A stretch of 64,000 nucleotides of DNA from Berberis thunbergii. Lineage: Eukaryota; Streptophyta; Magnoliopsida; Ranunculales; Berberidaceae. Under the pieces are notes generated by a model that searched no databases, had not been told where the DNA came from, and saw nothing but the letters and a program-made list of their open reading frames with translations. Below are positions 1-12,527 of this stretch, in pieces. The position numbers were made by a program, and so were the translations under genes. The stretch lies in assembly GCA_003290165.1 (NCBI GenBank), contig QNQO01005756.1, positions 44,675 through 108,674 on the forward strand, written 5' to 3'. Numbering within the stretch: the stretch's first letter is position 1; each line of letters opens with the position of its first letter.

Positions 1-147
1 TGATTTGGTTTGAACTACCGAATATATGATTTACAAAGTTTGTTTGGTGAAGTTTCAGGGAACAAGATGATCAAAGAAGTGGGAGGAAAAATAGCACTAT
101 TTTAGGAAGAAATTAAATGATTATTATTTATTATAAGAACTTTGCTA

Positions 148-275
148 GGGAATTAAAATTCTGCAATCAGGGTGATGTGTCAAGAATCTGAAAAGTTTAC
201 CCGTATCTCAAGGAATACATCATCCTTCCTGATCTTGACACGTCACTTCCAAAACCTGATTGCATCCCAATTCCC
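148..275. mobile_element. small fold-back MITE-like repeat
   Basis: The left side (gggaatt, then gcaatcagg, then gtgtcaaga) is matched in reverse complement by the right side (tcttgacac, then cctgattgc, then aattccc), giving an imperfect hairpin of about 45-base arms. No clear target duplication was found, so class and exact ends are uncertain. Confidence 0.5.
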
Positions 276-654
276 AAGTATTTTTGTAATTACAAATATA
301 AAATATAAATCATGTACGTAAGAATAAAAATTCAATCATGAATATTGACGAGGTTTGCCAACTCATGCCCACATGGGATACCACATGTCTTTTTAACAAT
401 GCAACCACTTCTTGCACATCTATTTCAACAAACTTGACACGTTCAGGGATATGTGATTTCCATTGCATATAAATGTCCAACTTTACATAACAGACCATAG
501 TATTCATCTGAAAAAATATCAAACAAACCATGCAATTATTTGACATATGGCTGACCCAAGTCATATGGCAAAGTGGATGACAAGCGTTGGTCATCACGAG
601 TTTTGACTAGGATGACCGACCCAAGTCATATGGCAAATATTTGGCATGACAATA
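276..654. other. unassigned flank of the LINE remnant
   Basis: No gene is supported. A short stretch (gacccaagtcatatggcaaa) occurs twice, near 551 and near 619, the only local structure noticed. Confidence 0.4.
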
Positions 655-2748
655 GCTTCGCTAGGCCCTTATGGTTTCCTGACGAAGTTTTGTCTGAAAA
701 TATGGGATGTGATCATGTCTGATTTTCAAAAAGTGGTGGAAGATTGAAGATTTCAATGTCAGGAAATTTCTGAATTGGAGGCTGAACACTAATATTGTCT
801 CGCTCATTCCAAAATGTGTTGGGAGTGTGATTAGTCAAAGACTTTCAATCTATTAGTCTATTGAATGGGGTGTACAAGATCATTTCCAAAGTCTTGACAA
901 ACATATTGAAAAATGTTCTTCACTTGGTCATCTATCTCTTCCAGAGTGCGGTAGAAAAGGGAAGACAGGTAGTTGATAATGCATTGATAGCCAATGAATT
1001 TATTGACTCAAGAAGGAAGAAAGAAGTTTCGAGACTTGTCATCAAATTAGATTTTTCCAAAGCCTTCGATAATGTGTCCTGGTGGTACTTGGATTCTATA
1101 ATGGCTTGAGTGGGTTTCGACCCCAAATAGATTCAGTGGCTTCACACATGCAGATCTACCGCCAATTTTCTATGGTTTCTTCAAAGAATTCTAAGGACTC
1201 CGCCAAGGTGACTCTTTGTTCTTTTCACCTTAGCGGCAGAGGGGTTGACCTAAATGATCCTGAAAGCAATCGAGGCAGGTCTGGTGAAGGGTTTTTCACC
1301 CCATCTCCATACTTCAGTATGTCGATGACACCATTTTGTTCTGCGATGCATCACTTGCCTAGATCTCAACTCTATAAAAGATTATGTTTTGGTTTTAGGT
1401 GATATCTGATTTTAAAATAAATATTCGCAAATCGATTGTTTTGCCCATCGGCGAGGTTCCCAATCTGCCCTAGCTTGCTGGTTTGTTCGAATGTGCAGAT
1501 GGTATTCTTCCCGTCAGATACTTAGGCATGCCTTTGGGTTTGAGTACAAAAGTAAAACTGTATGGGATGAGATAACTGAAAGAATGGAAGGTAGGCTGAC
1601 ATCTTGGAAGCACAAATGTCTATCAAAGGCCGTAAGGTTGACCCTGATTAAATCCACTCTCGCTTCCATGTCCGTTTACCTCACACCTCTTGTTATGGTG
1701 TCGGCTTCCATTGATGCCAACATGGATCAGATTATACAAGATTTCCTCTGGGGTTCCACTTTGCATTCTCGAAATATGCACCTAGTTGATTGGGAGAAAA
1801 TCTGTTGTCCCAAATCTCAAGGTGGTTTAGGCATCTGCCGAGTGAATATCTTTAACTCGGTTTCCCACACTAAGTGGCTTTAGAGGTTTGTAGAAGAGGA
1901 TGACAATCTATGGAAATCGAGAAATCAATTATCATTGATAAATAAGGGTAAAAAAAAATGGGAGTGGAAGCTACAACCAAGTATGTCCCCTTCAGATGCT
2001 CCATGTGGAAGTCCATATCTCGTTGCTCTAATGAGTTCTATTCTCACACATCTATCCGATATTGTAATAGAGAAATGATTTCCTTCTGGAAAGATAGCCG
2101 GTGTAGCATTCATTTTCTTAAGGATTTGTTCCCTTGTTGTTTAATATCCACTATTTAAAAATTGTTCGGGTCGATAACTTCTGGGTAAATGGAGAATCTT
2201 AGGATTTTACTTCTGGAGACCTCTAATTGAAGGGGAGTAAGAGGAGGCAGAAAATTTAAAGCAATTGCTTGAAGACCGGACAATCTCTGATGGATCTAAC
2301 AGGTTGGAGTGGAAAGGCAAAGGGGTTGGCTTTTCGGTTGAAGAGTTTTTTTGAGTTTCTAACTGCCCCGATTTATGAGACCCACTCTAACTCTTTCATC
2401 TCTACCCATGATAACTTGGTTTGGGTGAAACATCTTCATGCCATGATCAACTTCTTTTGTTAGTAAGTCTTGCATGAGATGATCCTGACTAAAGATGTTT
2501 TAAGGAATAGGGGAATTTTCACAGGAAGTGTCTATGTGATTTGCAATGAGAATGATGACACTATTGATCATTTGTTTCTTCATTGTTGATTCTCTAAGTC
2601 TATTTGGAGTATTTTTCTTGTAGAATTTGGGGTAAGTATCGTGTTTAATTGCTCCATTTTGGACTGGTTCAGTTGGTGGTCTCGTACCAATCCTCATCGT
2701 CTCGTGGAATGGTTGTGGAATAAGGTTACCCATGTGTGTAACACCCAT
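655..2748 (+). pseudogene. LINE (non-LTR retrotransposon) reverse transcriptase remnant
   Basis: Pieces of a plant L1-type ORF2 follow in the correct order, spread over all three frames. Near 655-800 is the start of the RT domain (LGPYGF-like, then LNTNIVSLIPK). At 861-1109 comes YKIISKVL, then FQSAVEKGRQVVDNALIANE and KLDFSKAFDNVSWW. The catalytic YVDD is readable at 1318-1329 (QYVDDTILFCDAS). RYLGMPLGF and WDEITERMEGRLTSWKHK lie near 1520-1620, and WEKICCPKSQGGLGI near 1790. At 2270-2748 is the C-terminal zf-RVT region (DDTIDHLFLHC). Several frameshifts and stops mean no reverse transcriptase can be made. The N-terminal endonuclease and the 3' poly-A tail are not visible, so the copy is incomplete at both ends. 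Family assignment is secure; exact ends are not. Confidence 0.88.
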
Positions 2749-4362
2749 GTTTTTCTTCCTATCGCTTTAATAATTTTTATACTTAGGATATAGCCACGTG
2801 TATGTGCATGTTTACTTTGTTTATTTATACGAGGCAAATTATAATTATTGCTCTATGAATAAAAATCATGACTTTTTCAAAATACTTTTATAATTTAATT
2901 CTGTTTACCGAGTTGTATTGTTTGAACTTCCCTTAATGTTATTACCTTTTGAATCAAGGAACAAAATTCCTTTTAAGGTGTGCATGATGTAACAATTCAA
3001 TTTTTTAAAATTGCCTAAAATGTATTTATCTTCTTATTTTGATTTCGACAAAATTGATATTCGACAAAATTGATATTTGAATAATACTGCATAAGAAGTT
3101 TGTGCTTGGACCCTTCAGGATTTGGGCTTAGGCTAGTCTTTCATTAAAATGTGTTTAGGGTAGTGTTTAAGGGGTGAAAAAGGTTTGAAGAATAAGTAAA
3201 TAAGATATGGGTTTTTTTTTTCTCTCTTTGTACAACAGAGAGTGTGAAAGAATAGAATAGGAAGGAAGAAAATAAAGGGGAAGAGGAAGGGAAGCAATGA
3301 AAAAGGAAGGGAGAAGGAAGAATAGAGAAGAGAATATAGCTCTCATCCTTTTTTCACGCACACACATGCACAAGTGTCAACAGAGAGAAAGAGATTTGAT
3401 GGTTGAATAATAGTGGAGACGAAGTTCTTGGTGGAGATCGAGAATGGAAAGGAGGCGACAGAAGGAAAACCGTCGGTTGGACCGATGTACCAAGTGTGTT
3501 AGCCAAAGATGGATTTAGGACTATTGATGAAGGAGTCGAAAGTTGCTAGGACATCTTTCAGTGAGTTCTTCTCTCTCATTTGAAATTTTGGGATCCTAGT
3601 TTTGCTTTCTTTATCTCTCTCTTTTCTTTTTGTGTGTGCGTTTTGTTTGGTGAAGATCTGTACTGATTAATGGGGTTTTCTGGTCTGGGTTGATTTGTTT
3701 TTTGTTTAATCCAATGGGTTTCTCTTAGATTACATTAGGTTTGCTTAGTTTGATCTGTTTTAAGATTAAGGTTTTGTGTTTGGTGAAGATCTTGTACTGT
3801 TTGATGAATTTTTGTGGTCTGGGCTGGATTTATTTTGTGTTTGATATAATAGGGTTGTCTTAGATTTTGTTTCATACAAAGTAAATCTCTGCTGGGGATG
3901 TTTTCTTTCTCTTTTCCTTATGTGCGCCTCCTCTTCTTCTTTTTCGGCAACAAGCTCGGCTGTGACCGAGCGTCGCATCAACTTCTACTGATCAATATTC
4001 CTCCTCTCTCTTCCTTTCTACTTCATCTTTCTTCTCTCTTATTCCCTTTTGATTTCAGGGTCTAAACAGTTAGAGAGATAGATAGTTTATTAGAGTTTGT
4101 GACGGCAAACGCAAACCCTAAGCGGAGAAAATGGGGTTCACCATCGTCAATCTGATCACTGGTTAACAGAAGAAGCTTGAAATTGATGGCAATTAGAAAT
4201 GGTGTGTTCATTTTCATCTCCTTCTCTTCAGATTGTTCTTTTAGTTGAAATTTGTTTGTGTTGTTTTTTTGTTGCTCCATGATTTGTGATGTTTCCTCGG
4301 TGGGTTTGCTTCGAAACTACGAAAGTATGTATTGGTTCTTTTCATTTTGAGTTGTGGTCTAG
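2749..4362. other. unassigned region, partly purine-rich
   Basis: No conserved coding sequence was seen. 3190-3420 is purine-rich on the + strand. 3540-4280 is rich in ctctct and tttgtt, as in plant 5' leader/intron sequence, but no ORF supports a gene. Two copies of tcgacaaaattgatat sit near 3046 and 3062. Confidence 0.4.
3640..3872. repeat. imperfect tandem duplication (~128-bp offset)
   Basis: The block near 3643-3740 (tttggtgaagatct, tactg, tggtctggg, tgatttg, tcttagatt) recurs with mismatches near 3777-3872 in the same order. This is a two-copy local tandem duplication with no coding content recognised. Confidence 0.6.
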
Positions 4363-5689
4363 CATGCACCGACTCTCCGAAAAACCCCCGTATCACGAGT
4401 CAAATACGTGTCGGACACGGATTCGCGTCCGACACGCGCTGGACACGTATTTGACTCTGGGTCAACGGTCAAAATTCGTTGACTGGGTTGGACACGGTCC
4501 GGACTCGGCCAAAGTGGTCAAAATTCGTTGACTTTGAAAATGCATATCAATCGATTTGATTCGATTCTTCCTCTCCCACAGACAATCGATTCGGTCCAGA
4601 GAGGGAGAGATCGAGAAAGGGAGAGACAGGGATATCGACAGATCGATCGGGAGAGAGGGAGAGACAGTGAGAGGGATCGATAGAGAGATCGACAGATCGA
4701 TTGAGAGAGGGACAGACAGCGGGAGGGATCGATAGAGATATCGATCGACATCGAACAGTCGATCGACATCGAACAGTCGATCGACAGATTGAACTAATCA
4801 AATAGATCGAACAATCGAACAGATCAACAGAGAGGGGTAGAGATCGAACATATCGAACTCGATCGAAGTTGTGTTTTTTAGAGACTAAGGAGGATGAAGG
4901 AGAATAGAAGAAGGAGAAGGAGAAAATTAGATGATTTGTTCTTCAGTCGATTCAGGTAAAGAGGCTCTCACCATTGAAGTCTACTTCTGCTCGACTGTTT
5001 TGTTCTTTATGCATTTTGTGTTCTTCAGTCTTCATCAAGTAAGTCTTTGGTTGATCAGTTCTCTTCCTTTTTTTTGTTCTTCCCTCTTCTGCTTTGCTTC
5101 TTCTTCACACAACTTCAGTTCACGATGAACATAGCTGCTCTTCAGTTCAAGAAGAAGAAAGGGAAGAAGACTGAAGAAGCCACAGAGACTTTGCTTTGGT
5201 TTGACCATCCTAGATGTCTCCAACAGAGACTTAGCTTTGTTTCGTTTTTTGTACTGCTGGTTTGGGATGGGGTTTACACGTGGTGGATTGCATGCATCAA
5301 ACATGATGATGTATTGGGTTTTTGTGTGTTTAGGATCCAATCAGAGCCCACCAATAAATAGCAATAGAATGATCTGAAAACAAACTGAGTGATGAAAAGC
5401 ACATGGGCTGTTGGAGGATACTAAATGGCCCCCAAGATTTGCTAAACGGACCTCAGTGATGAAAAATAAAGAAGCTGACTTTAATAGTGAAGATTCATTT
5501 TGTTTGATATATGTATCCTTATAAGTTGATTGTTCAATATTATTATTTATGATTTTATGTTCTTATGAATTACAAAAAAATATATTAAAAAATTAAGTTT
5601 GACCGTGTCGCCGAGTCCTATTTTTTTGAAAATTGCCGAGTCGTCGTGTCGTATCCGTGTCCGAGCCCGAGTCCGAGTCCGTGCATCCT
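4363..5689. mobile_element. terminal-inverted-repeat DNA element, possibly Mutator-like, non-autonomous
   Basis: The left end (atgcaccgactctccg, followed by gtgtcggacacggattcg) and the right end read in reverse complement (atgcacggactcggac, followed by gctcggacacggatacg) form long imperfect inverted termini, both rich in gtgtcggacacgg/gactcgg words. Flanks are tggtctag on the left and tggtcatag on the right, a possible decayed 8-9-bp target duplication. The interior holds a gatcga/gagaga simple-sequence tract (about 4590-4860) and a weak 104-codon ORF (5047-5361) with no recognised family. No transposase is present. Superfamily is inferred only from TIR style and flank length. Confidence 0.55.
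4590..4860. repeat. low-complexity gatcga / gagaga tract
   Basis: Repeated gatcgat, gacagatcga and gagagaggg words fill this stretch. They create Ser/Asp/Arg-rich reading frames on the opposite strand that are compositional artefacts rather than genes. Confidence 0.7.
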
Positions 5690-6849
5690 TGGTCATAGTA
5701 TAACTCCCTTTGTGCAATGTTTGAAATAGTCACAATTTAAGAAGATTGAGAACTTGTATTATAAATTGATATTTGTAATGTGGAAATGGCCCTTTCAATT
5801 TAAATCAAAGAAGATTCATGTTATTTTATATAGTTTCACCATTTGTGAAGTTTTGAAAGTAGTATAGTGAAATGTCATTCTTGTTACCTAAAGCGGTGTT
5901 GATGTTTCGTCAGATAAGCTTATAGGTAGTCTAGGCCTTATGGGCTCATGAAATCTAGTTTCCTAATTACTACTTGTATATAATTATGTATAGGCATGAC
6001 TGAGGTTCATTAGATCAGTAAAGGGTATGATATTTGGGTTTGTGTCTTTGTGATAGTCTATGTAAGAAATGCGTGAACTTTACACATTTGATTTATGAGG
6101 CTTGTATGAAAATGATGGTTTCATTTTAGTTCATCCGTTATGTGATTTTAGGCATGTTTGAAAATGAATTTGTGTTATTTGTGGTGTTTTATGTCACAAA
6201 TGTATGAACTTTACTATTTTGATTTTTTTGATGTGTGAGTTTTTTATAGCTTTTTGGTCCATGTTTTGGGTATTTGCATTATTCTACGAATTTGTATTTG
6301 TATTTTTATGACTAATTTGATTGTTCTGCATATTGCTTTGCTAAAAGAAAATGCATTTCTTGTATTAAAGGGGTTTTGATCTTCGCTTTATTACAAAAAG
6401 TTTGTATATGAAAATGTTAGTTGCCCCAAAATATGGGTGGATACGGTTGTGAATTGATTTTTGAATGACAAGATGTCATGGCCAGAGAATTTTGAGATAT
6501 CAAATAAATGATATTGATAAATTGTGATTCCTTAAAATTTTAAATCACTTGAAATTGTATCACTTAAAACTACCACATCCATTTTTATTTATGATTTCCC
6601 TTTTCTTATAGAGAAACTAAATAATCTTTGTGTTGTCTTGCGGATGTAGGCACTCTTTCTTATAGAGAAACTCAAATAACTTCCGGATTAATCTTGCCAA
6701 AAGGTGGTGAATTTTTTAAATGCCTAAAATAGGCTTGATTATTTATCCGTAAAAAATGTGAAATGACTTATACGCATTGATAGCCCAAGAATGACTTTAT
6801 GTTACTCATATAGTGAGAAGTATCCAGTGATGCATATTCGTATGTGATG
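5690..6849. other. AT-rich intergenic sequence, no gene seen
   Basis: No coding sequence or transposon domain was recognised. A ~22-base stretch around cttatagagaaact is repeated near 6605 and 6658. Confidence 0.45.
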
Positions 6850-6854
6850 TGTCC

Positions 6855-8685
6855 TGATATACACGTAATTATTACAAATTATGACCCTTAATTTATATAT
6901 GTTAGTGCTTCAATTAATATATTTTATTCTAATTATTTCAATTTTTATGTTTTGTAGGAATCTGCGCGCGTGAACGATAAAAGTGCATTAAGGCGACAAA
7001 TTTGAGAAAATGATTAATTTGTCGATTCTAACGGTGGTATAAAAGAGTGGTTCACACATCTAAGCCTAACCCGAATTAGCATGGTCCACTTACTTTAACC
7101 AAGCCCAAGCCCAAGGCCAGAAAGCTAGAATCCTAAACCCAGCCTAACAAGGAAATAGGGAAACCCTATTTAGGTTTCTCTATTGCCTTCTCTTTGAACT
7201 CTGCTCTCTTCCACGTTTTTGGGTCTTCCTCTCTTTTCCAGCCACCATCTCCACCTCCACCAAGGCAGAGCCCTGCCTCTCTCGCCACTAACCAGCCACC
7301 GTCCTCACCACCGTCACTAACCACCCTGTTTCACAATACAAACATCGACCTCGCCACCTTCACCTCGCCACAGTCCTCTCTGTCCAGAACACAGCCGCCA
7401 CCACCATCTCCCTCCATCTCTCTCACCGCCACCATCACTCGAACACCATCGCCACCACCGCGCGCACACTACTGCCGCGAAACAGGGAGCACCTCCCTGT
7501 TTCTCTCCCTCGCAACCGCCCTCCTTCCTCTTTCTCTCTTCTCCACAGTTTCTCCCTCCTCCACGCCTCTCTCTTTTAGAGCCACCACCACCGCGACAGA
7601 CGCGCTACCACCGCGAAACAGGGAGAACACCTCCCTGTTTCTCGTCCTCCTTCTCGGTTTTTGTTGTTATCCCTGTTCCCTCACCCTCTCTCTTTGTTCT
7701 TTCAGGTACAGGAGCCGATCGGGAGGAGAGGAAGCTCGCGAGGAGCGGAGAACAGCGGCGGAATTGGTCGCGTTGCGCTGGAGAAGACGAAGGAACCAGA
7801 GGTGGGAATTCCCGCGGGAAATTCTGTTTTTTTGTTTTGAAAAACCGTTTTGGCTATTGACACCCTGGGAATTTGTAAGAGCCACCACAGAGCCTATTTA
7901 GCTCTTTTTCTCGGGATTCGTGCGCGTACAGGAAGTGATGGATTCCCCCTCCAATGATGCTGTGACCACCACCACCATGAGTCACTAACCCCCACGCAAG
8001 GTGAAGAGGTGAACTCCTAGATGTAACGCACTAAATTAGCATTTGATTCGCTTTAAGTTTTCACGATGAATAATGATTATCACTTTTATTTAATATAGAA
8101 ATTTATGTTATTTCAGTGAGAAGGATTTCATAGATTTCTTTGTAGATTATTTTTATTTCGGTGATTATCTTTTCTTCTCCATATAAGCTTAGTCACGCTT
8201 TTCTTATGTGTGGAATGTTTAAGAATTAATTGATTCCGGTAGGTTAGTTATATGTGATCGTCATTTATTACGGTATTGTCTCCGGATATATCGTAAGTTT
8301 AGGATATCACATATGACAAACCTTTGTGCTTTTCTTAGAAAAAGTGAAATCTTAAATTAATTTACATTAGGGTATATTAATGCATAAAAGATTATTTTTC
8401 CGATTACGTCGTTTGGGATGTGAAACACGTAGTTGAGTCATCATAGCGAATTAATACAAGTTGGCGCGTGAAGTCTAGGAGGGATTCTTGGAACCTTGTG
8501 ATTTTTCTAAACTTAATTTTCATTAAATTAAATTCAATTTCGTATCTTAAATTTGTTAGAATTTATTAACTTTAGTTTCACATAGTTTGTTTTCCCTAAC
8601 CTTATTTTGTAGATCGCTTTTCCTCATGGGATCGACACCCCATTCTTTACTGCAATTGACCGCGTGTACTGTTTGGGCGTAATCA
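6855..8685 (+). repeat. 5' LTR of Athila-like element
   Basis: 1831 bp, begins TG and ends CA; matches 14276-16117 along its whole length. The two copies differ by scattered transitions and a ~10-base insertion in the 3' copy near 15491. It contains a proline/serine-rich reading frame (7194-7901) without an ATG start, present in the other LTR too. Confidence 0.95.
7038..7044 (+). promoter_or_regulatory. candidate TATA box in 5' LTR
   Basis: tataaaa lies in the first fifth of the LTR, with transcription expected to start roughly 30 bases downstream. In the 3' LTR the same position reads tacaaaa, so that copy has lost the motif. Function is inferred from position and sequence only. Confidence 0.45.
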
Positions 8686-8690
8686 AATTT

Positions 8691-8708
8691 TGGCGTCGTT
8701 GCTGGGGA
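8691..8708 (+). other. primer binding site (tRNA-Asp type)
   Basis: tggcgtcgttgctgggga follows the 5' LTR after five bases. It matches the complement of the 3' end of plant tRNA-Asp (tggcgccgttgccgggga) at 16 of 18 positions, the usual Athila-type primer. Both differences are C-to-T. Confidence 0.85.
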
Positions 8709-9005
8709 ACAAACGTCATTCTACAAGGAAGGTTTAGGGTATTATCTTTCTTGCTCATTTTTCATTTTATTTTATTTTATTCTATTTTTTTAAGTTTTAG
8801 GTCCAGTTTAATTTTTTTTTTTATCTTTATCTTTATTTTTATTTTATTTCTAAATTTTTTTTAAAATTTTTTTTTATTAAATTTAAAAAAAAACATTGGT
8901 AGCGTGAGTTGGAATAAATACCACTTAGGGAGACTAATTAGGGTCTCAAATTTAGTTAACTCACAAATTGACATTGAGACCGAATTAAGTTCTACTTCTA
9001 ACACC

Positions 9006-10123
9006 ATGAGTAATCACGAAGATGATCATGTTCGGTCGCTAAAGGACTATCTCCACCCCACGCGCACTGCTACTCCATCATGTATCATGTTTGCACAAAG
9101 TACACCAAAGCTAGATTTTAAGCCGGGTATGATACAATTATTACTTACTTTTCATGGCCTAGAGAGTGAAAATCCCTATGTTCACATTAGGGAATTCGAG
9201 GAAGTTGTGGCCACCTTTCACAACAAAGTTGAGGCTGTAGACTCGGTTAGACTAAGGTTCTTTCCTTTTTACCTTAAGGAAAAAGCGAAGAGTTGGCTAT
9301 ACTCTTTGCGACCAAGGTCTATAGGTTCGTGGGAGGAAATGACCCAAGCATTTTTAATAAATACTTTCCTCACCACAAAACCAATGGTCTAAAGAGACAG
9401 ATTTCTACCTTCACCCAAAAGAATAGCGAGACACTATGTCAAGTATGGGAAAGGTTCAAGGATCTCTTGAATACATGCCCTCACCATGGGTATGAGAGTT
9501 GGCGCTTAGTCAGTTATTTTTATGAGGGGCTCACCAGTAGAGAACGTCAGTTCGTTGAGATGGTGTGTAATGGAGAGTTTTTGCAAAAGGACCCTGACGA
9601 GGCCATTGAGTACCTAAATGACTTAGCTGAAAAGGCCCACACTTGGACTGGTCCAAGTGCTACTGAGAGCACAGATAGAACACGCCCAGCTGGAGTTTAC
9701 CAACTTCGGGAAGAGGATAGCCTTAGAGCCCAACTTGATAGAGTAACTAGGGAGTTAGAAGCACTTAAGACCAAGGATGGTAAGCCTGCACATACTGTTG
9801 CCAGAGTTGAGCTACAGGACACCTGTTTTATATGCGGGGGAGTTGAACACTTAGCACAGGATTGCCCGACCTTCACTGAGATGAGAGGGGTTTATGAGGA
9901 ACAATGTAACGCCTTAGGGATGTACAAGAAGCCTTATTCACCATTCTCTAACACTTACAATTCTGGCTGGAGAGATCACCCTAACTTTAGTTGGAGGTCT
10001 GAGGCAGACCAACCTACACACTCACAGGCACAACCACCTAGGTCATACCCTGCACCTCCATACAATGCACAATCTAACAGAAGTTCCTTATCAGACACAT
10101 TGCATGCATTTATAGAGGCATAA
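9006..10123 (+). pseudogene. gag: gag of Athila-like element
   Basis: Encodes the capsid/nucleocapsid polyprotein that would package element RNA in virus-like particles. The best start is the ATG at 9006 (MSNHEDDHVRS); the open frame runs back to 8904 without another ATG. The retrotransposon gag domain spans roughly codons 30-230 (TFHGLESENPYVHIREFEEV, AKSWLYSLRPRSIGSWEEM, then RLVSYFYEGL). A nucleocapsid zinc knuckle, CFICGGVEHLAQDC (C-x2-C-x4-H-x4-C), lies near 9824-9865. A one-base deletion near 9355, in a T/A run, shifts the frame, and the downstream part continues in the frame of 9293-10123. The UAA at 10121-10123 separates gag from pol, although the frame remains open on both sides. The sequence around that codon looks like a C-to-T change in a CAA codon, but a programmed stop cannot be excluded. 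Confidence 0.9.
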
Positions 10124-10153
10124 GGTAAAACTAATCAAAAATTTGAGGTTGCA

Positions 10154-11560
10154 TTGACACAGTTGGCAGAGGAGAACAAGGAGATAAAAAGCCAAATATC
10201 CAAGCTGACAAGTTCATTAATTGTACAAGCTCGGGGCCAATTTCCGTCACAGCCTCAAGCAAATCCGAAGGGACAACTTATGGCACAAACCTCTACTTCA
10301 GACTCTCAGAATGTCAAAGAGGTTAATGCCATCACTACTCGGAGTGGTAAGAACTTAGATGGGTCAAGCTCGTCCACGACTATAGGCACCTCTTCAAGTG
10401 CAAAGAAGAGCATCCTTGAGGATGATCACAATAAGAACATTCCAGTTTCAGTTTCTTTTCCTCAAGCACTACGACCTATTGGAACGCAATCGGAAATGCA
10501 TGGTGAGATTCTAGAACATTTGAAACAGGTTAAAATTAACTTACCTTTGCTGCATGTGATCAAACAGGTACCAACTTATGCGAGGATCATCAAGGACTTA
10601 TGCATTATCAAAAGGAAACATCATGTCAAGAAGACTGCCTTCTTGACAAAACAGGTAAGTGCGGTAATTGAGCAGAGGACGCCACCCAAGTACAAAGATC
10701 CAGGGTGTCCTACAGTCACCTACCAGATTGGGACTCATGAGTTCGGCCAAGCCTTGTTGGATTTAGGAGCAAGTGTAAATCTGATGCCATATTCTATTTA
10801 CTTGCAACTGGGTCTAGGAGAGATTATACCCACATCCGTGGTTCTGCAATTGGCCGATAGATCAGTTAAGAAGCCAAGAGGAATAGTCGAGGATGTCTTG
10901 CTTCAGATTAATAAGTTCTATTATCCCGTTGACTTTCTTATTTTAGATACTCATTCTGTGGTTAATATGGAGTCTACAGTTTCGATTATTTTAGGTAGAC
11001 CTTTTCTTGCCACAGCTAACGCTCTTATCAATTGCAGGAACGGTCTAATGAAGCTGTCTTTTGGGAACATGACTCTGGAGGTCAACATATTCAATATTAG
11101 CAAGCAACCACGTGATGATGATGAGTGTCATCATACCTACATGATAGACACGCTGATATCAGAGGACGCGCTCCTGAGCGCATATTCTGAAACCTTAGAG
11201 TACCTCCTGTTTATTTCTGATTTTGAGAATTCACTTTATCCTGATAATGCTTTTGATATTGCTGTTGTTTCAAGGTTAAAGGATAAAAGGGGGCGACAAT
11301 GGAAACCATGCTTTGAGGAGTTGCCAAAGGAAAGACAGAAACCACAACCATCCACAGTGGAAACTCCGAAAGTTGACCTAGCTCCACTGCCTGAGGGACT
11401 TAAACATGCATTCCTTGGACCAGGTGATAACTTTCCTGTTATTATTTCTTCCGTGCTTGATAGCTCACAACAAGAAGAATTGATTAATATGTTACGTGAG
11501 CACAAATCTGCACTAGGTTGGACTATAGCTGACATTAAAGGTATTAGCCCCTTAATATGT
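10154..11560 (+). pseudogene. pol N-terminal part with aspartic protease
   Basis: In the same frame as gag after its stop. It has a coiled, Gln/Ser-rich linker and the VNAITTRSGKN motif usual at the gag-pol border of Athila-like elements. The aspartic protease follows, with its catalytic motif ALLDLGASVNLMPYS near 10755-10797 and SIILGRPFLATANALI near 10984-11030. The protease would cut the polyprotein during particle maturation. The ORF runs into the RT entry region (ALGWTIADIKGISPL) and breaks near 11561. Compared with the family, about 20 codons between GISPL and the LNP.M.EVV block are missing and the frame is shifted, so a short internal deletion is inferred. Confidence 0.9.
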
Positions 11561-12527
11561 TCCCACTCAACCCTACTATGAAAGAGGTGGTGAAAAAGGA
11601 AGTTTTAAAATTGTTAGATGCAAGAATCATTTATCCCATCTCTGATAGCAAGTGGGTTAGTCCAACTCAAGTAGTTCCCAAGAAATCGGGCATAATTGTG
11701 GTGACTAATGATGAGGGGGTGACTGTTCCTACTAAGGTAGTTACAGGGTGGCGCATGTGCATTGATTATAGGAAACTTAGTTCTGCCACCCACAAGGATC
11801 ACTTCCCACTTCCATTCATAGACCAAATCTTAGAGCGAGTAGCTGGTCATTCTTTTTATTGCTTTCTAGATGGGTATTCAGGATATTACCAGATTGAGAT
11901 TGCACTAGAGGATCAGGATAAGATTACTTTCACATGTACTTTTGGTTCTTATGCTTTTCGGCGTATGCCATTTGGTTTGTGTAATGCACCGGCTACTTTT
12001 CAGCGATGCATGATGAGTATTTTTAGTGATATGGTTGAAAAATGTATGGAAGTTTTCATGGATGATTTGACTGTTTTTGGTAATTCCTTTGATTCATGTT
12101 TACTTCACTTGAAGGCTGTTTTAAGTAGATGTGAAGAGAATGGTATGCTGCTTAATTGGGAAAAATGTCATTTCATGGCTTCCTATGGAATAGTTCTGGG
12201 ACACATAGTTTCTAATAAAGGGATCGAGGTAGATAAAGCTAAAATTGAATTGATTTCTAAACTACCCACACCTAAAAGTGTCAAGGATGTGAGATCCTTT
12301 CTAGGGCACGCGGGCTTTTATAGGAGGTTCATACTGAATTTTTCTGCCATCTCTAGACCATTAAACAACCTCCTAGTCAAAGATGTCGTGTTCCAATGGA
12401 CACAAGAGTGTGAGGACGCCTTTCAAACACTCATTGATAGGCTCACCTCTGTCCCCATCATGCAGCCACCAGATTGGACTTTACCATTTGAGATAATGTG
12501 TGATGCAAGCAATTATGCTGTGGGGCA
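11561..12527 (+). pseudogene. reverse transcriptase domain of Athila-like element
   Basis: The Ty3/gypsy RT core is well preserved: KEVVKKEVLKLLDARIIYP, SKWVSPTQVVPKKSG, WRMCIDYRKLSSATHKDHFP, FLDGYSGYYQI, TFTCTFGSYAFRRMPFGLCN and the catalytic VFMDDLTVFG (the YxDD box as FMDD). GHIVSNKGIEVDKAKIE and RSFLGHAGFYRRFI follow, leading into the RT-RNase H connection. The enzyme would copy element RNA into cDNA in the cytoplasmic particle. The frame is lost near 12527-12534 at the start of RNase H (a one-base change after CDASNYAVG), so the polyprotein cannot be read through. Confidence 0.93.

Noticed and set aside
4518..4801. Ser/Arg/Asp-rich ORFs on the minus strand
   Set aside because: Produced by the gatcga/gagaga low-complexity tract.
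10121..10123. Programmed stop read-through between gag and pol
   Set aside because: The frame is open on both sides, but no read-through context was recognised and the codon is equally explained by one C-to-T change.
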